Positions 1 to 7,668 are shown, counted from the first letter of the stretch. The stretch is 23,536 nucleotides of DNA from DASTRU01 sp035761045 (GCA_035761045.1 DASTRU010000202.1:1-23536), one strand, 5' to 3'. The notes: generated by a model from the sequence alone, not told the origin. Program-made: numbers and translations.

Positions 1-940
1 CGATCGGCAACCCGCTCGCCATCGCTTCCAAGATCGTGTTGGAAAAACCTTCGCTGTAAGTCGGCGAAACAAATATGTCGCCGCGCCGATACGCGTCGGG
101 CGCGTCGTCGTAACTAGCGTAGCCGGTGAACTCGACATGATCGCGAATACTTAGGACGGCGGCTCGGTCGCGCGCGGCTTGCACATCCGGACCTATACCG
201 CTAACCACCAAGCGCACGTCACGCCCCGCGCGCAGTAACGACGCGAATGCATCGAGTAATTCCATGATGCCCTTACGCGCATCGACGCGACCGTGATAGA
301 GCAAGCGCGGTGGCGTGCGCAGCGCGCCGATGGCCGTCTCGTCACGCGGCGTGAATCGCGTGGTGTCGGTGCCACCGGGGACGATGGTGAATACATCGCG
401 CGACACGTCATGGTTGTGCATGACTTCTTCCGCGAACGACATGCTGCCAATCAACACCGCGTTGGCATGCAACAAAACCGCGCGCATCGCGTTACGGTGC
501 GTGGGGCAACAGGTGCCCACCCAATGACCATCGCCGCCTTGAATGCTAACGACCGTGGGCAGTCCCAACCGACGTCCCGCTTCCAAGGCGGCGAGGCCGT
601 TGGGGTATCCGTATTGCGCATGGATGACGTCAAACGGCTTCATGGCGTGACGACTTAGAACCGCCTGCACCATGCGTTCGATGTCGGCTTCGAAATCCGC
701 CGCACGGCCTTGGCACGCCAAGGCTTCGCCAACCGATTCAAGGCCAATGACATGCACGCCGGGCACATGCGGTGGTGGGCCGCCGCCATACACGCCCGCG
801 CCTTGCGGATCGGCGCGGTATTGCGAAACCATGGTCACGTCGTGGCCGGCACGCACGAGTTCACGCAACAAATTAAGCGCATAAACACTCATGCCCGAGA
901 TCGCGGGAAAGAAGCGGCGCGAAAGAAAGGCGATATGCAT
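1..940 (-). CDS. GT4-family glycosyltransferase, C-terminus beyond the window
   Basis: About 313 residues are visible, and the frame stays open to the left edge. The protein begins MHIAFLSRRFFPAISGMSVY and continues through an N-terminal Rossmann half (LLRELVRAGHDVTMVSQYR). The C-terminal half has YHGRVDARKG at about residue 225 and the donor-binding loop EGFSNTILEAM close to the edge, which is the E-x7-E signature of GT-B retaining GT4 enzymes. These enzymes transfer a sugar from a nucleotide-activated donor, usually at the cytoplasmic face of the membrane. The start ATG (940-938) overlaps the YcaO stop in TAATG, with GGGAG seven bases upstream. It is the last visible gene of the seven-gene overlapping run. 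The obvious inference is that it glycosylates the product of the other six, but the acceptor and sugar cannot be read from sequence. Confidence 0.9.
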   Translation of the reverse strand, partial: MHIAFLSRRFFPAISGMSVYALNLLRELVRAGHDVTMVSQYRADPQGAGVYGGGPPPHVPGVHVIGLESVGEALACQGRAADFEADIERMVQAVLSRHAMKPFDVIHAQYGYPNGLAALEAGRRLGLPTVVSIQGGDGHWVGTCCPTHRNAMRAVLLHANAVLIGSMSFAEEVMHNHDVSRDVFTIVPGGTDTTRFTPRDETAIGALRTPPRLLYHGRVDARKGIMELLDAFASLLRAGRDVRLVVSGIGPDVQAARDRAAVLSIRDHVEFTGYASYDDAPDAYRRGDIFVSPTYSEGFSNTILEAMASGLPI

Positions 941-2499
941 TAGATCGCTCCCGCCGATGAAACCGCTTGCGACGCAACCGCCCGTTGCCGCGACAAATAC
1001 AGTTGCGCCGCATGACCGCTGGGCTCTCGGTACAAGGGGTACAAATCGCCGACTAAATCGTCCAACGCTCGCGTATCGAGCCAGACCGGGCCGCCTAATC
1101 GATCCTCGGCCTGCTTAGTAAGCCGCACGCGCTCGGTTCCCGGCACGGCTTCGCCCACGTGCACGAGCGAGCTTTCGCGATCGAGCAAGCGGCGCACGCC
1201 GCGCTCGCCGATGCGGTGATAACTCAAGGTCTCCGACTCCAAGCCCGGCACGATGGCCTTGACCACGAACACCTCGCGCCCCGGTGGCGAGAAGTCGACG
1301 TACAGCACATCGAGCCCCGTTTGCGCGAGCCGCGAAGCAACTACCTGCAATCGCTTAACCGGGTCATCGACCGAGCCAAGCTCCACCGTTGGAAGCTCGG
1401 ACAGCGGGACTGTTGACTTTGTCGCCAAGATGCCTTTTTGGTGCAACAAACGGCGCAATGTCACATCGTCGGCCAACAACCATTCGCTCATGCCATGCAA
1501 GGCGCGCGCTTCTTCCTTAGACAAATCAATCTTGGGCAACACGCGGTCCAAGTACTCGGGCGGCGCGACTTGGGTAATGCGGTCGAATGCGCCATGCCTA
1601 AAGGATTTACGCGCGCGCGAGCCGGCGAATTCAAGCAAGGCCTTGCGTAAGGCGCGTTCGCGATCGGGATGCACGGCTTCGCCGCATGCGGTGAGTCGCA
1701 GCGGAAACGCGGTCAACGGATGAGGTTCCGCGCCGACGACATACACATTGAGCATGCCAAAATCCGTAGCCGCCACTTTCGCGACGACATCGACGCCGCG
1801 TGCGCGATATCGGGTAAGCAAATCGCGCACGACGGGATCATCGACGCGATCCAAATCGATCGCAACGCCTTGATCGAGCGCACGGTACGACAACACATTG
1901 CCGTCGCGTTGCAAAAGCTCCAATACACCATGTACTAACGCTTGCTCGAAACCGAGACCCGCGCCCAATCCATTAGTGATTGGAGTAACAAGCGGCTTGA
2001 CGTTACTTCTAAGCTGCCCCGGCGCTTCGGCGGCGAACTCCTCGGGGACTAATACTGGTTCGTGGTTTGCAAGCCGTCGTGCTTGTACCCAGGTTAATAG
2101 TTGTTGTGGTGAGTACGACGAGCCGGCCGGTAAACATAGGGTTAGCGGATCGACGACGGCATGCGCGCCGCGTTCGTTGACAAGCTGCTCGTAACTTCCC
2201 TGCACTCGTGGCGCCGCGCCTAATGCGCGATCGCAATGCGCTTCTTCCGATAACTCGCCTAATGCACCGACCAACGCATCGTCGGCCGTCGCGCCATATC
2301 CAATCCCTTCGAGCGATCCACCGGTTGCAAGCAGCAAGCGCGCGGTCACCACGGGAATGTCTAAATGGTCGAGCGCGTCCACTCGAAAATGCGTGAGCGT
2401 GCCGGGAGGAAGATGACGTTGGTAAGTCTTAATGATTTCAGCCGCCTTAGGCGCCGCCCCTAAGGATTTGGCACGAGAAGATGTTGCAACATCGGTCAT
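940..2499 (-). CDS. YcaO-domain protein (ATP-dependent backbone/amide-activating enzyme family)
   Basis: The protein has 519 residues. Three blocks fit the YcaO ATP/Mg-binding fold: GYGAT...ALGELSEE (about 67-86), TNGLGAGLGFEQALVHGVLE with LLQRD (175-199), and CGEAVHPDRERALRKALLEF (272-291). IVPGLE follows at 416-421. The family uses ATP to activate peptide amides, giving azolines, thioamides or amidines, or acts on non-peptide substrates. Two positions differ from the commoner motif: QRD instead of ERD at 197-199, and EFAGSR where many members have a Gln before SR. The C-terminus (ending SSAGAI) lacks the PxPxP tail of azoline-forming cyclodehydratases. The start ATG shares ATGA with the MBL gene stop and has GGAG five bases upstream. 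No E1-like, TfuA-like or precursor-peptide gene is visible nearby. YcaO membership is secure; the reaction is unknown. Confidence 0.88.
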   Translation of the reverse strand: MTDVATSSRAKSLGAAPKAAEIIKTYQRHLPPGTLTHFRVDALDHLDIPVVTARLLLATGGSLEGIGYGATADDALVGALGELSEEAHCDRALGAAPRVQGSYEQLVNERGAHAVVDPLTLCLPAGSSYSPQQLLTWVQARRLANHEPVLVPEEFAAEAPGQLRSNVKPLVTPITNGLGAGLGFEQALVHGVLELLQRDGNVLSYRALDQGVAIDLDRVDDPVVRDLLTRYRARGVDVVAKVAATDFGMLNVYVVGAEPHPLTAFPLRLTACGEAVHPDRERALRKALLEFAGSRARKSFRHGAFDRITQVAPPEYLDRVLPKIDLSKEEARALHGMSEWLLADDVTLRRLLHQKGILATKSTVPLSELPTVELGSVDDPVKRLQVVASRLAQTGLDVLYVDFSPPGREVFVVKAIVPGLESETLSYHRIGERGVRRLLDRESSLVHVGEAVPGTERVRLTKQAEDRLGGPVWLDTRALDDLVGDLYPLYREPSGHAAQLYLSRQRAVASQAVSSAGAI

Positions 2500-3326
2500 A
2501 ACGACTCCAAGGGAATGGGGCGCGCGGTGGGTGCGCCTTTGAGCAATCGATCGAATAAGGCGAGAGCGTGGTCGCGCGTGATGCCCGCCGCATGTTCAAA
2601 CGGCGTGAACACATGCTCGAACGCAAGCTGCGCGAACACTTCGCGGTAATGCGCGATTTCGGCGTGCGACAACGGAATGCCGTAATGAAAGCCCTTGTGG
2701 CACGACAACGCATGCGCGCGGCCTTGGGCGTCGAAATCAATCTTCAACGCATCGCCGGCGAACAACGCGCGACGCGCCGCGTCGTACAACACCATCTGGC
2801 CTTCGTAATGACCGCCGATGTGATGCAAGGTCAAACCATCGGCAATCTCGTGCACGTCGTCGGCCGGCCAGGTGACGCGAAATGCTTTAGTAAACGGCAC
2901 GCCATCGCGATGAATAACGACTTGCGGCGTGAAATGCCGTTGCAGCATCCATAGCGCGCCCATGCCGTGGGGATGCGAGCATGAAAGCGTACGTATGCCG
3001 CCGAGCGAAGCGATGAATTCCAGCGCGTCGGGATGGTAATAGGCGGTCGCCTCGAACCCAACGTTGCCAGCCTCGTGTTGGATTACCCAACCGGTCGCGC
3101 CTAAACCAAACGCGGGTCGTGTGGTGACACCCCAAATGCCTGGCATTGCTTCGGTCCATTCGTTGACGACTAAGTCAGCCACTCGTTGCGTGGATGCAAA
3201 GTCCCATCCATCCTCGGGCAAGGCATTGCGAACGTCGGAACACACAAGGCATTGCGGCGGCGTTTGGTTTGCGAAGTACAAATGCCAATGACCGCAATGC
3301 GTGCAAGCGGTGTGCGCTAACGGCAT
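2496..3326 (-). CDS. Metallo-beta-lactamase-fold protein with N-terminal Cys4 knuckle
   Basis: The protein has 276 residues. The N-terminus holds C8-x2-C11 (ACTHCGH) and C26-x2-C29 (PPQCLVC), a likely structural zinc knuckle. The remainder resembles the MBL fold: SHPHGMG at 117-123, HHIGGHYEGQMVLY at 168-181, LFAGDAL at 188-194 and FTPFEHAAG at 240-248. The usual HxHxDH is only half kept: H118 and H120 are present, but the Asp-His pair is replaced by Met-Gly. H173, D192 and H245 are good candidates for the other ligands. Family members hydrolyse esters, thioesters, lactams or phosphoesters, or carry out redox reactions. The altered motif suggests a mononuclear or unusual site. The ATG has GGAGG four bases upstream and overlaps the oxidoreductase stop by 10 bases; the stop overlaps the YcaO start by 4 bases. 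The substrate is unknown. Confidence 0.85.
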   Translation of the reverse strand: MPLAHTACTHCGHWHLYFANQTPPQCLVCSDVRNALPEDGWDFASTQRVADLVVNEWTEAMPGIWGVTTRPAFGLGATGWVIQHEAGNVGFEATAYYHPDALEFIASLGGIRTLSCSHPHGMGALWMLQRHFTPQVVIHRDGVPFTKAFRVTWPADDVHEIADGLTLHHIGGHYEGQMVLYDAARRALFAGDALKIDFDAQGRAHALSCHKGFHYGIPLSHAEIAHYREVFAQLAFEHVFTPFEHAAGITRDHALALFDRLLKGAPTARPIPLESL

Positions 3327-4303
3327 GCAGCCTCCAGCAACGCGAACTTGCGCAAATCCGCTTCCGGCGGAAACGCGAATGGTCGCCGCGCAAGCACCGC
3401 ATCCGCGAAGGCTTCAACCTGCACGAGAAACGGCGAGCGATCGTCGTCAAGCTCGACCATGGTTTGCGCACCCGTGTAAGCATCGGTCAGCGTGAGCGAG
3501 CCGCCCGGGGTTTGACCCATCGTGTCGACAGCCAATGCGCGCGCTTCGGTGCCAATCAACTCCAAGGTGCGGCGCGGATAGCGCTCGGCGCAGTTGTAGC
3601 CCACGTGCAAGGTGGCCAAGGTGCCCGAGCTAAATCGGCCCATGATGACCGCGCCGTCATCCACCGCGTAGCGATGCACGCGCTGTTGCGTAAGCGCATG
3701 CAATTCGGTCCATTCATCGGCCAACAGCATTTCGAGTAAGTCGATGCCGTGCGGCGCGAGATCGATCATGGCGCCGCCTCCTGCGCGCTTCGGGTCGGCA
3801 CGCCAGTTATCGGTCGCCCAATCGGGTGGCAGCCAACACGCGTAATGAATGCGTGCTTGCGTGATCAGCCCAAGCGCGCCCTCGCGTACCAATCGCGCCA
3901 ATGTGCGATGCGCCGCGTGAAAGCGTTGGTCGAACGCGGTGGCATAGGTGATGCCGTTTGATTGACAACTCTCCACCATCGCGCGCGCATCGTCCATTGA
4001 CGCGGCCATCGGCTTTTCGCACAGCACATGTTTGCCCGCCGCCGCCGCCGCTTGCGCGATGGGACGATGCGCATGGTTGGGCGTTGTCACATACACCGCG
4101 TCCACGCCCGCCGCTTCCAGCGCGCGATCCAAGTGTTGCGTGCGTAAGCCATCGTCGCCATTCAACAGCGCTAATGCGTTGGCGTCGCAATCGCACACGG
4201 CGATGAGTTGTCCGTTGCGACTCGATCGAATCGCGGGAATGACGTAGTCGCGCGCGACCCATCCACAGCCGACCACGGCCCAGCCTAATTTACCGTTCAC
4301 CAT
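3317..4303 (-). CDS. Gfo/Idh/MocA-family NAD(P)-dependent oxidoreductase
   Basis: The protein has 328 residues from the ATG at 4303-4301; longer open frame upstream lies inside the methyltransferase gene and is not family-like. The Rossmann start is WAVVGCGWVA (8-17). The family signature HVLCEKPMAAS contains the catalytic/cofactor lysine K97, and GGGAMIDLAPHGID carries the D181-x3-H185 pair expected in the active site. Members oxidise or reduce hydroxyl groups of sugars, cyclitols or their derivatives using NAD(P). Here the natural partner would be the cyclic product of the EboD-like enzyme upstream in the operon. The start overlaps the methyltransferase stop by 7 bases and the stop overlaps the MBL gene by 10, so translation is probably coupled. 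No clear Shine-Dalgarno precedes it. The family call is firm; the substrate is inferred only from context. Confidence 0.92.
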   Translation of the reverse strand: MVNGKLGWAVVGCGWVARDYVIPAIRSSRNGQLIAVCDCDANALALLNGDDGLRTQHLDRALEAAGVDAVYVTTPNHAHRPIAQAAAAAGKHVLCEKPMAASMDDARAMVESCQSNGITYATAFDQRFHAAHRTLARLVREGALGLITQARIHYACWLPPDWATDNWRADPKRAGGGAMIDLAPHGIDLLEMLLADEWTELHALTQQRVHRYAVDDGAVIMGRFSSGTLATLHVGYNCAERYPRRTLELIGTEARALAVDTMGQTPGGSLTLTDAYTGAQTMVELDDDRSPFLVQVEAFADAVLARRPFAFPPEADLRKFALLEAACR

Positions 4304-5475
4304 TGCGGAGGTAAGTCCACTAATACGCGACGACGCGCCAGCGCATCGATCTCGGGATGACGTCGCGACCCTTCGCGCGCCAACGCCTTCAATCGCGGCG
4401 GCAAGGCGGGCGTGCGCAGGTACGTTGCGGTTCGATACTCCAAAGCAAAACGAGGACTCGGCCATTCGGGTTCGAGTTGACCATTGCGCTCGCGAAGCAA
4501 GGGGTTGGGTTGCAAGGCGATGCCCGGCACCGGTATCAGCACGTCGTCCCACCACGCGTCGCGCAGCGGCCCGTGCGCCGACCATGCGATCGAGATCGCT
4601 TCGGCGTTCATCAAGGCCGAAGGCAAATACCGCGTCGCCGGAGTTTGATGTAACGCGCCTTTGGCGAATTCGGCGTCGTCATACAGCGATGAATTAGGAA
4701 ACAACGCCGCGTATTCATTCGGCCGAAGCGGCGTGCCCGCCACGCCATGATCAACCACCACGTTATGCGCATGCCCGATCAACACCTTGCCGCGATCGCC
4801 CGCCAACCGCATGAAGCTCTCGGCGGCCAAGCGTTTATCGGGCAAGAAATAAAACGCGTCGTGGCAAAACACCGTAGTGCCAGAAGGCGTCGTAACCGGC
4901 GGGCGAGCGGCGTCGCCACACACCAGTTCCACGTCGGGCGCGATGAATTTCTTAGCCAGCCAAAGTTTGGCGAACACCACATCGACACCCGCCGATGCAA
5001 CGTCGCGTATCGACAGCTCGCGCAAGAATTGGCCAATACCGCACGCGAGTTCCAACACCACGCTCGGTGGTCGACCGAATTGGGCGAGCAAGCCAAGGCC
5101 CGATAAAAACGTGGGCGTGGACGTGCGATGCGCGAAGTAATCGGCGACCGGGCCAAAGTTCAACATCCGCATCGCCTCGCGCAACGAAATACGCCGTGCG
5201 TTCACATGATCGACGAGCGCACGTGTTGTCTCGATCGTGGGCGGCGCGAGCGGCGCGAACGGATCTTGGTCGGTTAATAAAAGCGCGCGCGCGGTGACGT
5301 CATCGCCGCGTTCGAGTGCTTCAAGAACATGCCGGCGTACGTCGTTGCGATCCGCGCGCAAGTACGCGATGCCGTCAACGATTGGCCAGTGTTGAAGTCC
5401 GTCGGACAACACATACTCGCTAATTCGATGCAACGGCTTGCCAGTGATCGGATTTAGTAATGCGAGCGCCGTCAT
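4297..5475 (-). CDS. Class I SAM-dependent methyltransferase with Trm112-like N-terminal segment
   Basis: The protein has 392 residues. Motif I is VVLELACGIGQFLREL (about 139-154), followed by GVDVVFAK (acidic end of beta-2), VCGDAARPP (186-193) and VFCHDAFYFLPD (202-213), the usual order in class I methyltransferases. The first 40 residues (NPITGKPL, WPIVDGIAYLR) resemble a Trm112-type leader but lack its zinc cysteines. The C-terminal 150 residues contain no motif I recognise. The ATG shares ATGA with the stop of the preceding helical protein gene. The protein probably methylates an O, N or C atom on the operon's small-molecule product; a protein or RNA substrate cannot be excluded. It is longer than a minimal methyltransferase (about 250 residues), so there is room for a substrate-recognition domain. 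Confidence 0.88.
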   Translation of the reverse strand: MTALALLNPITGKPLHRISEYVLSDGLQHWPIVDGIAYLRADRNDVRRHVLEALERGDDVTARALLLTDQDPFAPLAPPTIETTRALVDHVNARRISLREAMRMLNFGPVADYFAHRTSTPTFLSGLGLLAQFGRPPSVVLELACGIGQFLRELSIRDVASAGVDVVFAKLWLAKKFIAPDVELVCGDAARPPVTTPSGTTVFCHDAFYFLPDKRLAAESFMRLAGDRGKVLIGHAHNVVVDHGVAGTPLRPNEYAALFPNSSLYDDAEFAKGALHQTPATRYLPSALMNAEAISIAWSAHGPLRDAWWDDVLIPVPGIALQPNPLLRERNGQLEPEWPSPRFALEYRTATYLRTPALPPRLKALAREGSRRHPEIDALARRRVLVDLPPQW

Positions 5476-6410
5476 ATCACCAACCTCGCCGCATGCAGCA
5501 CACGGTCTTGAAACGGTTTTAGCGGGCCTGGATGCACGAGTTCGAGCGTATCGAGCGCATAGTCGAGTCGAAAGCGTGCGACTTCGTCGTAATGCGCGGC
5601 TTCAAGCACGCGGTCGATCACATCGGCCGCATGAAACGCTTCGGCCGAGACGTCGCTTGGCGCGGCCAGCAGCGCGTGGGAGTCACGTACTTGCATCGCT
5701 AACGACTTAGGCATGACATCCAATGCCTGCGCCGTTAGACGATTCATCAATGGTTCGAGATGCTCGCCCAGCAGTGCCTCGCCGGCGAATCCCGCGTCGG
5801 GTAAGACCGCGTTATGCAAATGGTGTGAAAGCGCGGCCAGGAATGGGCCCGCGACATCGGCCTGCGCCTGCCCCGCGAGGATGACCGCGCTTACACCCAC
5901 CACGTAGCAATGATCGGCATGGCTTTCGGGCGGCTCGAGCACGAGCCGTGGTTGCGTGGGATGCGTTGCGCCCGCGCGCGGTTGGTCTTGCAACGCGGTC
6001 ACGAACACCGGCGTCGAGCGGCCGTGTTCGTCGCCGTGTTGCACTAAGTCCGGTACCGCTTGCACGAGGCGTTCGAGTAGCGCGGGCGCGAGGTCTTGCG
6101 CGGCTTTAGGAACCGCGCGTTCGTACACCGCTTCGATGCGCGCATCGTCAAGCCCGCCACATCGCAAGGTGCGGGTATTCATTCCCGCCAGCTCCACCGC
6201 GGCGACGGCCGCGGCTGCTTCGCGAATCGCTACCGCGCACACGTCATCGCCCGCCATTAACGCGCTCCACGCTCGCGCAAACCCCCGTTGCGCGAGACTG
6301 CGGTGCGGTACCTCCGCCGTTTTAATGCGCTTTAAATCGTTAAAGCGTTTAAGCAGCGGCGTGAGCGAGGCGAGATGGGCACTTAGTTTGGGTTCGTGCT
6401 CACGAAGCAC
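5472..6410 (-). CDS. Unrecognised helical protein with HD-like histidine pattern
   Basis: I do not recognise this family with confidence. From the GTG at 6410-6408 it has 312 residues, rich in Ala, Leu and His and predicted by eye to be mostly helical with no signal peptide or membrane segment. A histidine cluster, SHADHC (about 163-168) followed by ALSHHLHNAVLPDAGF (193-208), resembles the spaced His/Asp ligands of HD-type metal hydrolases, but the HD doublet itself is replaced by HH. The GTG has GGGAG six bases upstream and overlaps the cyclase stop by 11 bases. An in-frame ATG at 6437 (321 residues) has no ribosome site and would overlap by 38 bases. The stop shares ATGA with the methyltransferase start. 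EboA, the usual partner of EboD, is a different-looking helical protein; I see no convincing match. An HD-like hydrolase role is a weak inference. Confidence 0.75.
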   Translation of the reverse strand: MLREHEPKLSAHLASLTPLLKRFNDLKRIKTAEVPHRSLAQRGFARAWSALMAGDDVCAVAIREAAAAVAAVELAGMNTRTLRCGGLDDARIEAVYERAVPKAAQDLAPALLERLVQAVPDLVQHGDEHGRSTPVFVTALQDQPRAGATHPTQPRLVLEPPESHADHCYVVGVSAVILAGQAQADVAGPFLAALSHHLHNAVLPDAGFAGEALLGEHLEPLMNRLTAQALDVMPKSLAMQVRDSHALLAAPSDVSAEAFHAADVIDRVLEAAHYDEVARFRLDYALDTLELVHPGPLKPFQDRVLHAARLVI

Positions 6411-7626
6411 GAGCCGCTCCCACGATGGGCGAAGCATTCGCGAAACGATTTACCCGTTTGATCGCTTCGGTCATTGCCGCATGGTCAACCTCGTGGACCT
6501 CAAGTGGTTTACCCACGCCTTCGAGCATCGTGAGCGTAAGACGCCCACCTAAGTGCTGCCTAAACTCTTCGAGGCCGGCGAACAAGGCGTCGGTGTCGTG
6601 CATCGCTGGGTGATCGAGCGGCAAGCCCAACGCTTGAAGGGTATGCAGCACCTTGTCCGCATCCGACTGTGGCAAGCCATGCACGATCGACGAATACACG
6701 GTATCCACCGCCACGCCAATGCTCACGGCTTCACCATGACGAACCGCGAAATTCGTGACCGCCTCCAGCCGATGCGCGGACCAATGACCGTAATCGAGCG
6801 GCCGGGCTTCGAGTGCCTCGAACGGATCGCCACCGCGCGTGATGTGGTCCAAATGCAATTGGGCGGAGGCACGAATCGCCGACATCGCCGCCGACGTTTC
6901 ACGCGCACGAATGCGATGCGCGTCGCGATAAAGCCGATCAAATCCAATTTCCGACTTCAATAACGACACCTTCACCGCTTCCGCGAATCCAGCCATGAAA
7001 TCGCGATCGGGTAAGGACTGCAGCAACGTAGTGTCGTTGATCACTGCCCAAGGCACGGCGAAGGTACCAAGCCAGTTTTTCTTGCCAAAGCGATTCACCG
7101 CATTCTTCACGCCCACGCCGCTATCGGCTTGGCCTAAGGTCGTCGTGGGTAAGCGAACCAAACGAATGCCGCGATGCGCGGTCGCGGCGGCGAAGCCCAC
7201 CGCGTCCAACACCGCGCCACCGCCAATCACCACGATGTAACTGCGGCGATCAAGATCGGCATCGTTAATCGCTTCGAGAAAACGCTCCACATGCGCCCAA
7301 TCGTTTTTCACCGCTTCGCCGCCCACCGCGACGTGAATACCCGCGGGCCTTAGTTCGTCGGCGCGCTCATCGAGAAACTCCTGCACATCGTCTAACAGTT
7401 CGGGCCGCGCGCTGGTGACATGACGATCGATCCAAAACTGAACCTTCGGCGCGAGTTCGCCGGATGGCTCGAGCACGCGAGCCAATACATGACGCTCCGC
7501 GCCCAGCACATCGCTGGTGAAGAGCAAACGTTGAACAAAGGGAACGGAGAAGGTTTCGGTGCCGGGTTCATCGAGGTCCGGCATGGCGGTTAAAGGAAGG
7601 GATGCGACAGAGTGGAGTCGAGTCAT
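6400..7626 (-). CDS. EboD-like sugar-phosphate cyclase (3-dehydroquinate-synthase superfamily)
   Basis: The protein has 408 residues and is probably the first gene of the operon. The NAD site is VVIGGGAVLDAVGFAAA (132-148). Next come LPTTTLGQADSGVGVKN (159-175) and KKNWLGTF (182-189). All three metal ligands of the superfamily are in place: E216 in GFAEAVKV, H281 in DYGHWSAHRLE and H297 in RHGEAVSIG. The phrases GGEAVKND, GGDPFE and FRQHLGG are those I associate with EboD of the cyanobacterial/pseudomonad ebo cluster rather than AroB or valiolone synthases. Such enzymes cyclise a sugar 7-phosphate or similar, releasing phosphate; EboD's own substrate is, to my knowledge, not settled. The ATG at 7626 has GGGGAG eight bases upstream, which supports it over the next in-frame Met at residue 15. 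The gene is divergent from acnA. Confidence 0.9.
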   Translation of the reverse strand: MTRLHSVASLPLTAMPDLDEPGTETFSVPFVQRLLFTSDVLGAERHVLARVLEPSGELAPKVQFWIDRHVTSARPELLDDVQEFLDERADELRPAGIHVAVGGEAVKNDWAHVERFLEAINDADLDRRSYIVVIGGGAVLDAVGFAAATAHRGIRLVRLPTTTLGQADSGVGVKNAVNRFGKKNWLGTFAVPWAVINDTTLLQSLPDRDFMAGFAEAVKVSLLKSEIGFDRLYRDAHRIRARETSAAMSAIRASAQLHLDHITRGGDPFEALEARPLDYGHWSAHRLEAVTNFAVRHGEAVSIGVAVDTVYSSIVHGLPQSDADKVLHTLQALGLPLDHPAMHDTDALFAGLEEFRQHLGGRLTLTMLEGVGKPLEVHEVDHAAMTEAIKRVNRFANASPIVGAARAS

Positions 7627-7650
7627 AAAGTAGGCTCCCCGCGCGACGCC

Positions 7651-7668
7651 CCCGATACCAATATCGGG
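7651..7668. repeat. Inverted repeat, 7 bp arms, 4 base loop, in leader of cyclase operon
   Basis: CCCGATA and TATCGGG are separated by CCAA. The repeat lies 25-42 bases upstream of the cyclase ATG, so it would sit in the 5' untranslated RNA or at the promoter. It could be an operator or a short leader hairpin; there is no T-run, so it is not a standard terminator. Confidence 0.55.

Noticed and set aside
3194..3739. 181-codon plus-strand open frame
   Set aside because: It lies wholly opposite the oxidoreductase and MBL genes, is Arg/Ala/His-rich with no recognisable motif, and has no ribosome site.
4304..4585. N-terminal extension of the Gfo/Idh protein
   Set aside because: The 94 extra residues are low-complexity Arg/Ala-rich and lie over the methyltransferase coding region; the Rossmann motif begins right after the ATG at 4303.
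5956..6552. 198-codon plus-strand open frame
   Set aside because: It is Ser/Cys/Arg-rich, overlaps two convincing minus-strand genes and shows no family motif.
6400..7626. Shikimate-pathway 3-dehydroquinate synthase (aroB)
   Set aside because: It is about 40-50 residues longer than AroB, has EboD-like segments, and sits in an accessory operon instead of beside aroK.
1..7626. Recent horizontally acquired island
   Set aside because: Base composition and the C-TTA-G codon habit look the same as in the housekeeping genes; no integrase, tRNA or flanking repeat is visible.
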